Assembly (NCBI RefSeq): GCF_000427785.1
Contig: NZ_ATYR01000027.1
Location: forward strand, 23,594-87,593
Direction of reading: 5' to 3'
DNA: 64,000 nucleotides
DNA from: Massilia alkalitolerans DSM 17462
Lineage (GTDB): Bacteria > Pseudomonadota > Gammaproteobacteria > Burkholderiales > Burkholderiaceae_D
Position numbers and translations under genes: made by a program. Shown piece by piece: positions 8,991 through 16,409 of this stretch (positions are counted from its first letter, which is position 1; every line of letters begins with the position of its first letter). Below the pieces are notes generated by a model. The model saw only the letters and a program-made list of their open reading frames with translations. It searched no databases and had not been told where the DNA came from.

Positions 8991-10268
8991 ATGTCGCACT
9001 TCCAGTACCAGAACGGCGTCCTGCACGCCGACAGCGTCGCCCTGCCCGCCATCGCCGAACAATTCGGCACGCCGACCTATGTCTATTCGAAGTCGGCGCT
9101 GCTGGAAAACTTCCGCGCCTATTCCGATGCCTGCAAGGGCCGTGACGCACTGGTGTGCTACGCGATGAAGGCCAACTCGAACCTGGCCATCCTCGACCTC
9201 CTGAACCGCGAAGGCGCCGGCTTCGACATCGTCTCGGGCGGCGAGCTGCTGCGCGTGATCGCCGCCGGCGGCGACCCGGGCAAGACCATCTTCTCGGGCG
9301 TCGGCAAGACCGTTGAGGAAATGCAGCTGGCGCTGGAAAAAGGCATCCTGTGCTTCAACGTCGAATCCATCCCGGAACTGCACCGCCTCAACGAGGTGGC
9401 CGGCAGCATGGGCAAGCGCGCGCCGGTGTCGCTGCGCGTGAACCCGAACGTGGACGCCAAGACCCACCCCTACATTGCCACCGGCCTGAAGGCCAACAAG
9501 TTCGGCGTGGCCTTCGACGATGCCCTGGACACCTACCGTACCGCGGCCTCGCTGCCGAACCTGGACGTGGTCGGCATCGACTGCCACATCGGCTCGCAGC
9601 TGCTGGACGACGCCCCGCTGCTGGAAGCGCTGGACAAGCTGATCGAGCTGATCGACACCCTGGCCGGTGAAGGCATCGTGCTGCACCACCTCGACATCGG
9701 CGGCGGCCTGGGCGTGAACTACGGCGCCGAAGGCGACAAGCCGCCGGTGCCGGTGGGCGACTACCTGGGCCGCCTGTTCGCCCGCATCGACGCCTGGCGC
9801 GCCGAGAAATACGATGGCAAGCCGGTCAAGGTGATCTTCGAGCCGGGCCGCTCGATCGTGGCCGATACCGGCGTGCTGCTGACCAAGATCGAATACCTCA
9901 AGCCGGGCGTGGAAAAGAACTTCGCCATCGTCGACGCGGCCATGAACGACCTGATGCGTCCGACCCTGTACCAGGCCTGGATGGGCGTGCAGCCGGTCAG
10001 CCCGCGCGAAGGCGCCAAGCTGACCTATGACGTGGTGGGTCCGGTGTGCGAATCGGGCGACTGGCTGGCGCGCGAGCGCGATCTCGCCGTCGAGCCGGGC
10101 GACCTGCTGGCGATCATGACCGCCGGCGCCTACGGCATGACCATGGCCTCGAACTACAACACCCGCGGCCGCGCAGCCGAGGTGATCGTCGACGGCGACC
10201 AGGTGCACGTGATCCGCCAGCGCGAGAATCCGGCCGATCTGTTCGCCCTTGAGTCAATGTTGAAGTAA
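8991..10268 (+). CDS. lysA: diaminopimelate decarboxylase
   Basis: Last step of lysine synthesis: meso-diaminopimelate to L-lysine and CO2, PLP-dependent. The 425-aa product has an alanine-racemase-like TIM barrel with the PLP lysine in CYAMKANSN (Lys 60), HIGSQL, the GGGLGVNY glycine loop, EPGRSIVADTG, and the C-terminal barrel motif CESGDWLA that supplies an active-site cysteine across the dimer. The ribosome site before the ATG is weak, consistent with coupling to lptM. Its stop codon is followed within 4 bp by a REP element. Confidence 0.97.
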   Translation: MSHFQYQNGVLHADSVALPAIAEQFGTPTYVYSKSALLENFRAYSDACKGRDALVCYAMKANSNLAILDLLNREGAGFDIVSGGELLRVIAAGGDPGKTIFSGVGKTVEEMQLALEKGILCFNVESIPELHRLNEVAGSMGKRAPVSLRVNPNVDAKTHPYIATGLKANKFGVAFDDALDTYRTAASLPNLDVVGIDCHIGSQLLDDAPLLEALDKLIELIDTLAGEGIVLHHLDIGGGLGVNYGAEGDKPPVPVGDYLGRLFARIDAWRAEKYDGKPVKVIFEPGRSIVADTGVLLTKIEYLKPGVEKNFAIVDAAMNDLMRPTLYQAWMGVQPVSPREGAKLTYDVVGPVCESGDWLARERDLAVEPGDLLAIMTAGAYGMTMASNYNTRGRAAEVIVDGDQVHVIRQRENPADLFALESMLK

Positions 10269-10271
10269 TTC

Positions 10272-10372
10272 GTAGGGTGGACGGCTCTGCCGTCCGCGCG
10301 TTCAACTCACGGCCGCGCTGTGGTAACGCATAATCTAGCTGGACGCGCGGACGGCGAAGCCGTCCACCCTAC
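10272..10372. repeat. paired REP-type inverted repeat, copy 1
   Basis: Arm 1 (10272-10305) begins GTAGGGTGGACGGC, forms its own small hairpin with GCCGTCC, and continues GCGCGTTCAA. Arm 2 (10344-10372) is the reverse complement. Thus two small hairpins face each other inside one long inverted repeat. It fills the gap between convergent lysA and msrQ, and the TAG stop of msrQ (10369-10371) is the TAG inside arm 2. Related copies lie at 31546-31586 and 51920-52024. Confidence 0.85.
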
Positions 10373-10995
10373 GTTACTGCGGCTTTCTGCGTTTTCTTCG
10401 CCGCGCTCCAGTACACGCGCAATCCCAGCAGCGCCGCCACGATCACACCAAAAATGATCGGCTCCTGGAAGTCGTTCTTCCCCGCCTTCATCCACCAGAA
10501 ATGCAGGATGCCCAGCGGCGCCACCACGTAGATCAGGCGGTGCAGCCACTGCCAGCGCTTGCCGCCCAGCCGCCTGATCATCGCATTGGTGCTGGTCGCC
10601 GCCAGCGGAATCAGCAGCACGAAGGCGATGAAGCCCACCGTGATGAAGGGCCGTTTCACGACGTCCTTGAGCATCCCTGCGACGTCGAAGAAGTGATCGA
10701 ACCAGAAGAAGCAGGTGAAGTGCAGCAGCGCGTAGAAGAAGGCGAACAGCCCCAGCATGCGCCGCAGCCGCACTACCCAGTTCCAGCCCGTGAAGCGGCG
10801 CAGCGGGGTCACGGCCAGCGTGATGCACAGGAAGTACAGGGTCCAGTCGCCGGTGCCGCGCGTGAGGAATTCGAGCGGCTCGACCGGCACGCCCTGGAAT
10901 ACCAGCCAGGCCATGCGCAGAAAAGGCAGCAGCGCCAGCACGAACACCACCGCCTTGATCGTGCCGACCTGCTTGTTGGACGGAGTGAACGCCAT
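10369..10995 (-). CDS. msrQ: MsrQ, haem membrane subunit of the periplasmic methionine sulfoxide reductase
   Basis: MsrQ (formerly YedZ) passes electrons from the membrane to MsrP. The 208-aa product has about six transmembrane helices and histidines in LLHFTCFFW, WLHRLIYV and ILHFWW suited to haem b binding; it belongs to the ferric-reductase-like transmembrane family. The start shares a base with the msrP stop (TGATG). The final codons KAAVT end at a TAG contributed by the neighbouring REP arm. Confidence 0.95.
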   Translation of the reverse strand: MAFTPSNKQVGTIKAVVFVLALLPFLRMAWLVFQGVPVEPLEFLTRGTGDWTLYFLCITLAVTPLRRFTGWNWVVRLRRMLGLFAFFYALLHFTCFFWFDHFFDVAGMLKDVVKRPFITVGFIAFVLLIPLAATSTNAMIRRLGGKRWQWLHRLIYVVAPLGILHFWWMKAGKNDFQEPIIFGVIVAALLGLRVYWSAAKKTQKAAVT

Positions 10996-11966
10996 CAGTA
11001 GAACTTCTTCAGGTCCATGCCGCTGTACAGCGAGGCGACCTGGTCATAGCCGTTGAACATCAGGGTCTTGCGCTTGCGCTGGAAGAAACCGTCCTCGCCG
11101 ATGCGGCGCTCGGTGGCCTGCGACCAGCGCGGGTGGTCCACGTTCGGGTTCACGTTCGAATAAAAACCGTATTCGCTCGGCGCCGAATCGTTCCAGGCGG
11201 TGCGCGGCTGGCGGCTCACCAGGCGGATCCGGACGATCGACTTGGCCGACTTGAAGCCGTACTTCCAGGGCACGATCAGGCGCACCGGCGCGCCGTTCTG
11301 GTTCGGCAGCACCTGGCCGTACATGCCCACGGTGAGCAGCGTGAGCGGATGCATGGCCTCGTCCATGCGCAGGCCTTCCACATAGGGCCAGTCGAGCACG
11401 CCGCTGCGCAGGCCCGGCATCTGCTTGCGGTCGGCCAGGGTGGTGAACTCGACGTACTTGGCATTGGCCGTCGGCTCGACCTGCTTGAGCAGGTTCGACA
11501 GCGAATAGCCGACCCAGGGAATCACCATCGACCAGCCCTCGACGCAGCGCAGGCGGTAGACGCGCTCTTCCAGCGGCGCCAGCTTGAGGATGCGGTCGAT
11601 GTCGAGCGTGACCGGCTTTTTCACCTCGCCCTCGATCGTCACCGTCCACGGCCGGGTGCGCAGGCTGTGCGCGTTCTCGACCGGGTCACCCTTGTCGGTG
11701 CCGAATTCGTAGAAGTTGTTGTACGAGCTGGCGTCCTTGAACGAGGTCTGCTGTTCCTGCGTCGACAGGGCCGCGTTGCGGGTGGCGGCGAGCTTCACGC
11801 CTTGTGCGAAGGCCTCGCGGTTGGCCATCTCCCAGATACCGCTGCCCACGGCTGCCGTGGCGGCGATACGGGCGATGAACTGGCGCCGGCCTTCGTAGAC
11901 TTCGCGCGGCGTGATCTCGGACGGATACGGGAGGTCGATCCCGTTCGGACTGCGTTTGAAAAGCAT
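10995..11966 (-). CDS. msrP: MsrP, Tat-exported molybdopterin methionine sulfoxide reductase
   Basis: Periplasmic enzyme that repairs oxidised methionine in envelope proteins (formerly YedY). The 323-aa product carries a twin-arginine signal (RRQFIA near residue 27 with a hydrophobic stretch after it) and the oxidoreductase molybdopterin fold; the likely Mo-ligand cysteine is in RLRCVEGWSMVIPWVG (Cys 141). The start at 11966 has GGAG 6 nt upstream and gives the family N-terminus. A longer in-frame extension to 12071 has no such site. It lies 131 bp downstream of the sensor kinase on the same strand. Confidence 0.96.
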   Translation of the reverse strand: MLFKRSPNGIDLPYPSEITPREVYEGRRQFIARIAATAAVGSGIWEMANREAFAQGVKLAATRNAALSTQEQQTSFKDASSYNNFYEFGTDKGDPVENAHSLRTRPWTVTIEGEVKKPVTLDIDRILKLAPLEERVYRLRCVEGWSMVIPWVGYSLSNLLKQVEPTANAKYVEFTTLADRKQMPGLRSGVLDWPYVEGLRMDEAMHPLTLLTVGMYGQVLPNQNGAPVRLIVPWKYGFKSAKSIVRIRLVSRQPRTAWNDSAPSEYGFYSNVNPNVDHPRWSQATERRIGEDGFFQRKRKTLMFNGYDQVASLYSGMDLKKFY

Positions 11967-12097
11967 GGCTGACTCCGCTACAGAGAGAGACTTCAGGTTA
12001 CACCAGACGGCTTGGGCGCACGTTAGCGCCGGCTGCCGTCCGGCAAGGATGGGGCCCGGCACGCTGGACAAAAGCGCGTCAGGCCCCGCCCGGCGCC

Positions 12098-13486
12098 CTA
12101 CCCGGTGGGAAAGGCGAGGATGAAACGGGTGTCGGGACCGTTCGACTGCACGATCGCTTTGCCGCCGTGCAGGTTCAAGATGGCGCTGACGATGGACAGG
12201 CCCAGTCCCGTCGAGCCTTCCGCATCGCTGCGGGCGCTGTCGGCGCGGTAGAAGCGGTCGAACAAATGGTCCAGGTGCTCGCGTGGAATCGCCGCGCCCA
12301 CGTTGCTCACGCTCAGCTCCAGCATGCCGGGGCGCGGTTCGGCATGCAGCGTGATGGTGCTGCCCGCCTCCGCATGGCGCACCGCGTTCGAGACCAGGTT
12401 GGCCAGTGCCCGCCGCACCAGCGCCGGATCGGCGGCGAAGCGCCCTTCCCCGCTGCAGCGCAGGCGCAGGCCGCGTTCCTCGGCCATGCCTTCGAAGAAA
12501 TCCGCCACCCGCTCCAGTTCGTCCAGCGCCACCAGCGGTTGGCGCGCCAGTACCACTTCGTCCTGGCCGGCGCGGGCGAGGAACAGCATGCTCTCGATCA
12601 TGCGCGCCAGGCGCTCAAGCTCCTCGATGTTCGAGGCCAGCAGGGTTTCGTATTCTTCGCGGCTGCGGCCCTGCCCGAGCGCGACCTGGCTTTGCCCGAT
12701 CATGTTCGTCACCGGCGTCCTGAACTCGTGCGCCAGGTCGGCCGAGAAGCCGGACAGGCGCGCATAGCCGTCCTGCAGGCGTTGCAGCATGGCGTTGAAA
12801 GCATCGATCAGCGGCCGCAGCTCGGACGGCGCGGCGCCGATGTCGAGGCGTTGCGCCAGCGTGCCCGGCTTGATGAGCGCCGCATGCTCGGCGACCGTGC
12901 GCAGGGGACGCAGGCCGCGGCGCAGCATCAGGGCCGCCAGCGCGGCAGCCAGCAGGGCGCCGACCGCGCAGGCGGCCAGGATACGGGCGCGGTAGCGCGC
13001 GAACATGGCGGTGCGTTCGGCATAGGCGCGCGCCACCACCACCGTCACCCCGTTCGCGCCCAGGCGGGCGCTGCCCGCGACCACCCGGCCGGGCGTGCCG
13101 TCCTGCGCCGTCCAGGCGGCGATGGCGTCCCGGCCCGGCGCCGGCCCGGCCTCCGGCGGCACGGGATAGCGTTCGCCACGCGGGTTGATGTCGGCCAGCA
13201 CCGCGCCGCTCGGCGCGACGATGCGCACCAGCGAGTTCTCCTGGCCGCTCATGGTGTCGCGGAAAAAATCGGGCTGTGCCGCCAGCAGTTCGGCCGCACC
13301 CGGACGGCCGAGCACGACCTGCACCTGGCGCAGCTTGCCCAGCAATTGCAGGTCGTCGCGGCGCGCGATCTCGGCCACGAAGGCGCGGTACAGGTAGATG
13401 CCCAGGCCCGCCGCGGTAAGCGCGACGATCAGCACGAAGGCGAGCGTCACGCGCAGGGTCAGGGAATCGCGCCAGGAGGGTTTCAT
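12098..13486 (-). CDS. hprS: sensor histidine kinase, HprS/CusS-like
   Basis: The 462-aa membrane kinase has TM1 (about 11-32), a periplasmic sensor of about 130 residues, TM2 (about 165-187), HAMP, the H-box DLAHEFRTPVTN near residue 250, and a HATPase domain with N-box NLVSNAVRHA and G-box STGLGLSI. This build matches the heavy-metal/HprS/CusS group. It overlaps the response regulator by four bases (ATGA) and is followed by msrPQ. In E. coli HprRS responds to hypochlorous acid and controls hiuH-msrPQ; the same partners here support that assignment over copper sensing, but the ligand is inferred. Confidence 0.8.
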   Translation of the reverse strand: MKPSWRDSLTLRVTLAFVLIVALTAAGLGIYLYRAFVAEIARRDDLQLLGKLRQVQVVLGRPGAAELLAAQPDFFRDTMSGQENSLVRIVAPSGAVLADINPRGERYPVPPEAGPAPGRDAIAAWTAQDGTPGRVVAGSARLGANGVTVVVARAYAERTAMFARYRARILAACAVGALLAAALAALMLRRGLRPLRTVAEHAALIKPGTLAQRLDIGAAPSELRPLIDAFNAMLQRLQDGYARLSGFSADLAHEFRTPVTNMIGQSQVALGQGRSREEYETLLASNIEELERLARMIESMLFLARAGQDEVVLARQPLVALDELERVADFFEGMAEERGLRLRCSGEGRFAADPALVRRALANLVSNAVRHAEAGSTITLHAEPRPGMLELSVSNVGAAIPREHLDHLFDRFYRADSARSDAEGSTGLGLSIVSAILNLHGGKAIVQSNGPDTRFILAFPTG

Positions 13487-14169
13487 GCCGGGGCCTGCGC
13501 CTCGCAGACGTAGCCCATGCCGCGCCGGGTATGGATCAGTTTCTGCGTGAAGGGGTCGTCGATCTTGCGCCGCAGGCGGCGCACGGCGGCATCGATGACG
13601 TTGGTATCGCTGTCGAAATTCATGTCCCAGACCTGGGACGCGATCAGGGCGCGCGACAGCACCTGGCCCTGGCGCCGCGCCAGCAGGTGCAGCAGCGCGA
13701 ACTCCTGGGCCGTGAGCGCGATGGTCTCGGCGCCGCGCCGCACGCGGCGGCGCAGCACGTCGATCTCGAGGTCGGCGATGCGGATCAGTTCTTCCTCGCG
13801 CACCGGTCCGCGCCGCAGCAGGGTGCGGATGCGCGCCACCAGCTCGACAAACGCGAAAGGCTTGACCAGGTAGTCGTCGGCGCCCAGTTCCAGCCCGCGC
13901 ACGCGGTCTTCGACCTCGTCGCGCGCCGTCAGGAACAGCACCGGGATCTGTTCGGTAGCCGGGTCGGCGCGCAGGGCGGCGAGCACCTGCCAGCCATCCA
14001 TGCGCGGCAGCATCACGTCCAGCACCACCAGCTCGATCTCTTCCTCGCGGGCGATGGCCAGGCCGTCGCGGCCATTGCGCGCGAGCCGCACCGCGAAGCC
14101 CGACTCGGCCAGGCCGCGCTGGAGGTAATCGCCGGTCTTCGGCTCGTCTTCGATCACAAGGATGCTCAT
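13483..14169 (-). CDS. hprR: response regulator, HprR/CusR-like (OmpR family)
   Basis: The 228-aa regulator has an N-terminal receiver with phospho-acceptor Asp51 in VVLDVMLPRMDGW, the conserved KPFAFVEL lysine, and a C-terminal winged helix (about 130-222, ending HTRRGMGYVCE). It heads the probable operon hprR-hprS-msrP-msrQ and is divergent from the glcG-like gene. A CusR/HprR-type palindrome lies 35 bp upstream of its start, so it likely controls its own operon and the divergent one. Confidence 0.82.
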   Translation of the reverse strand: MSILVIEDEPKTGDYLQRGLAESGFAVRLARNGRDGLAIAREEEIELVVLDVMLPRMDGWQVLAALRADPATEQIPVLFLTARDEVEDRVRGLELGADDYLVKPFAFVELVARIRTLLRRGPVREEELIRIADLEIDVLRRRVRRGAETIALTAQEFALLHLLARRQGQVLSRALIASQVWDMNFDSDTNVIDAAVRRLRRKIDDPFTQKLIHTRRGMGYVCEAQAPA

Positions 14170-14203
14170 GACCGCATTCTATGCCGAAGGGATGCGTCCA
14201 AAC

Positions 14204-14219
14204 ATGACGAAACTGTCAT
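14204..14219. promoter_or_regulatory. CusR/HprR-type operator ATGAC-N6-GTCAT
   Basis: A perfect ATGAC (14204-14208) and GTCAT (14215-14219) separated by six bases, the same half-sites and spacing as the CusR/HprR box known from E. coli. It sits in the 117-bp gap between divergent hprR and the glcG-like gene. Confidence 0.65.
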
Positions 14220-14286
14220 CTGGCGGTCAGCCTGGCGTCGCCGGGCGCATGACAAGATGGCGGCCATCCCATGTCGAAGGAAGACC

Positions 14287-14778
14287 ATGTCCAGAAATCT
14301 CATCATGCTTCTCGCTGCGCTGGCCGCAGCGCCGGCCGGCGCACAGCTGCGCCAGCAGCCGGCACTCGGCCTGGAAGCGGCCAAGCGCCTGGCGGAGCGC
14401 GCCATCCAGTCCTGCCGCAGTGAAGGCCGCGCGATCGTCGTGGCCGTGGTCGACCAGGGCGGCAACCTTGTGACCCTGCAGCGCGACGACGGCGTCGGCC
14501 CGCACAACACCGAGGCCAGCCGGCGCAAGGCCTATACCGCGCTGTCGACGCGCAAGCCGACGCTGCTGCTGGCGCGCGACGCGCAGGCCACTCCTGACAC
14601 GCGCAACCTGGCCACCCTGCCCGAACTCCTGCTGCTCGGCGGGGGCGTACCGCTGCTGGCGCAGAAGCAGGTCGTCGGCGCCATCGGCGTGGCCGGTGGC
14701 GGCGGGCCGCAGAACGACCATGCCTGCGCGGAGCGCGCCATCGGCGCCGTGCCCGAGCTCGACCAACCCATCCCTTGA
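14287..14778 (+). CDS. exported GlcG/HbpS-like haem-binding-family protein
   Basis: The 163-aa product has a Sec signal peptide (about 1-19, cleavage after AAPAGAQ) and a GlcG/HbpS domain covering the rest, with typical AIVVAVVDQGGNLVTLQRDD, the KAYTAL helix, and the glycine-rich VGAIGVAGGGGPQND. Some HbpS relatives bind haem and sense redox stress, but others do not; the ligand here is unknown. It lies between the HprR-type box and hiuH on the plus strand and is probably cotranscribed with hiuH, suggesting a role in the same oxidative response. Confidence 0.75.
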   Translation: MSRNLIMLLAALAAAPAGAQLRQQPALGLEAAKRLAERAIQSCRSEGRAIVVAVVDQGGNLVTLQRDDGVGPHNTEASRRKAYTALSTRKPTLLLARDAQATPDTRNLATLPELLLLGGGVPLLAQKQVVGAIGVAGGGGPQNDHACAERAIGAVPELDQPIP

Positions 14779-14807
14779 CTATTTTTGCCTTAACTTAGGA
14801 GAACGCC

Positions 14808-15218
14808 ATGCAAACCATCCACCGACTCGCCCTTGCCAGCCTGCTGGGCTTCGCCAGCCTCGCGGCAAGCGCCGCACAGAATCCGCTCAGCGTGCACGTG
14901 CTCGACCTGCAGAGCGGCCAACCCACCGCAGGCATCGAGGTTACGCTGGAACAGCGCGCAGGCAGCGGGTGGCGCGAACTGGCGCGCGGCATCACCAACG
15001 CGCAGGGACGCATCCCTGCCCTGTATCCGGAAGACACGCCGATGAAGCCGGCCGACTACCGCATCGTGTTCAAGACCGGCGAACACTACAAGCGCAAGGG
15101 ACAGGCCAGCTTCTTCCCGCAGATTCCGGTCGAGTTCACCGTGAATGCGCCGGCCCAGCACTACCATGTGCCCCTGCTGCTGAGCCCCTTCGGCTACTCG
15201 ACCTACCGGGGCAACTAA
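14808..15218 (+). CDS. hiuH: periplasmic 5-hydroxyisourate hydrolase (transthyretin-like)
   Basis: Hydrolyses 5-hydroxyisourate, the product of urate oxidation. The 136-aa product has a signal peptide (about 1-22, AASAAQ) and the transthyretin-like fold with LSVHVLD near the N-terminus of the mature protein, the conserved YPEDTPMKPADYRIVFKTGEHY region, and the C-terminal signature YRGN (usually YRGS). A periplasmic form encoded beside msrPQ and HprRS is the arrangement seen in E. coli. AGGAG lies 8 nt before the start. Confidence 0.93.
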   Translation: MQTIHRLALASLLGFASLAASAAQNPLSVHVLDLQSGQPTAGIEVTLEQRAGSGWRELARGITNAQGRIPALYPEDTPMKPADYRIVFKTGEHYKRKGQASFFPQIPVEFTVNAPAQHYHVPLLLSPFGYSTYRGN

Positions 15219-15221
15219 GGA

Positions 15222-16388
15222 TTACAGCTCGCCGTAGGAGTGCAGCCCCGACAGGAACATGTTCACGCCCAGGAAGGCGAAGGTCGTGACCAGCAGGCCC
15301 ACCACCGACCACCAGGCCGCCACGCGGCCGCGCAGGCCCGACATGAGGCGCATGTGCAGCCAGGCCGCGTAGTTGAGCCAGACGATCAGGGCCCAGGTTT
15401 CCTTCGGGTCCCAGGACCAGTAGCCGCCCCAGGCTTCGGCCGCCCACAGGGCGCCGAGGATGGTGGCGACGGTGAAGAAGGCGAAGCCAACCGAGATCGA
15501 CTTGTACATCACGTCGTCCAGCACCGCCAAGGAGGGCAGGCGGTCTTCCAGGATGCCGTGCGATTTCAGCAGGTAGGCGCAGCCGACCATCGCGGCCAGC
15601 GCGAAGGTGCCGTAGCCGATGAAGTTGGCCGGCACGTGGATCTTCATCCACCAGCTCTGCAGGGCCGGCACCAGCGGCTGGATCTGGGCAGCGTCGCGCG
15701 ACACCGTGTACCACAGCAGGAAGGCCACCGCGGCCGCAATGATCAGGAGCACGAAGGGGCCGAGCTGGCGGGTGGCATAGCGTTGTTCATAGTAGAGGTA
15801 GAACAGCGCGGTGATGATGGCGAACAGGATGAACACTTCATACAGGTTCGACACCGGGATGTGGCCGACGTCGGGGCCCATCAGGTAGGACTCGTACCAG
15901 CGCACCATCATGCCGACCGATCCGAGCACCACACCGGCCCAGCACAGCTTGCTGCCGACCGAGCCGCCGAACTCCGAACGGCTGACCAGGCCGATCCAGT
16001 AGAACACGGTCGAGAACACGAACAGCGCGCTCATCCACAGGATGGCGGACTGGCTCGACAGCATGTATTTCAGGAAGAATTTCTGGTTCGCCGCATCGAT
16101 GGCGCCGCCGTACATGGAAATCGCCCACAGCGACAGCAGCGCCACCAGCGGCAGCAGCCAGCGCATCGGCTTCCAGTACCAGCCCAGCAGCGCGAAGGTG
16201 GGCGCGGTGAGCACCAGGATCACCTGCTCGTAGATGTCCATATGGTGGGCGTAGCGGTTCAGCGCGAACAGCGCTCCTGCCAGCAGGGCGGCGCCGTACA
16301 GCCAGTCGATCGCGTTCAGGCTGCGGAAGAAGCCCGGTTGCTGGACATAGGCCCCAGCTTTGCCGGTTTGGGCTTGCGACAGTTCCAT
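15222..16388 (-). CDS. ccsA: cytochrome c maturation protein CcsA (ResC-type)
   Basis: Haem-handling membrane subunit of System II cytochrome c synthetase. The 388-aa product has eight or more transmembrane helices and the tryptophan-rich WWD motif WGGYWSWDPKE near residue 315, with flanking histidines. With ResB it moves haem outward and attaches it to CxxCH motifs of apocytochromes. It starts 21 bp after resB and follows it in the operon. Databases sometimes name this protein CcsB in two-gene systems; the domain is what matters. Confidence 0.95.
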   Translation of the reverse strand: MELSQAQTGKAGAYVQQPGFFRSLNAIDWLYGAALLAGALFALNRYAHHMDIYEQVILVLTAPTFALLGWYWKPMRWLLPLVALLSLWAISMYGGAIDAANQKFFLKYMLSSQSAILWMSALFVFSTVFYWIGLVSRSEFGGSVGSKLCWAGVVLGSVGMMVRWYESYLMGPDVGHIPVSNLYEVFILFAIITALFYLYYEQRYATRQLGPFVLLIIAAAVAFLLWYTVSRDAAQIQPLVPALQSWWMKIHVPANFIGYGTFALAAMVGCAYLLKSHGILEDRLPSLAVLDDVMYKSISVGFAFFTVATILGALWAAEAWGGYWSWDPKETWALIVWLNYAAWLHMRLMSGLRGRVAAWWSVVGLLVTTFAFLGVNMFLSGLHSYGEL

Positions 16389-16409
16389 CTTGGTCTCCTT
16401 GCCGCGGCT

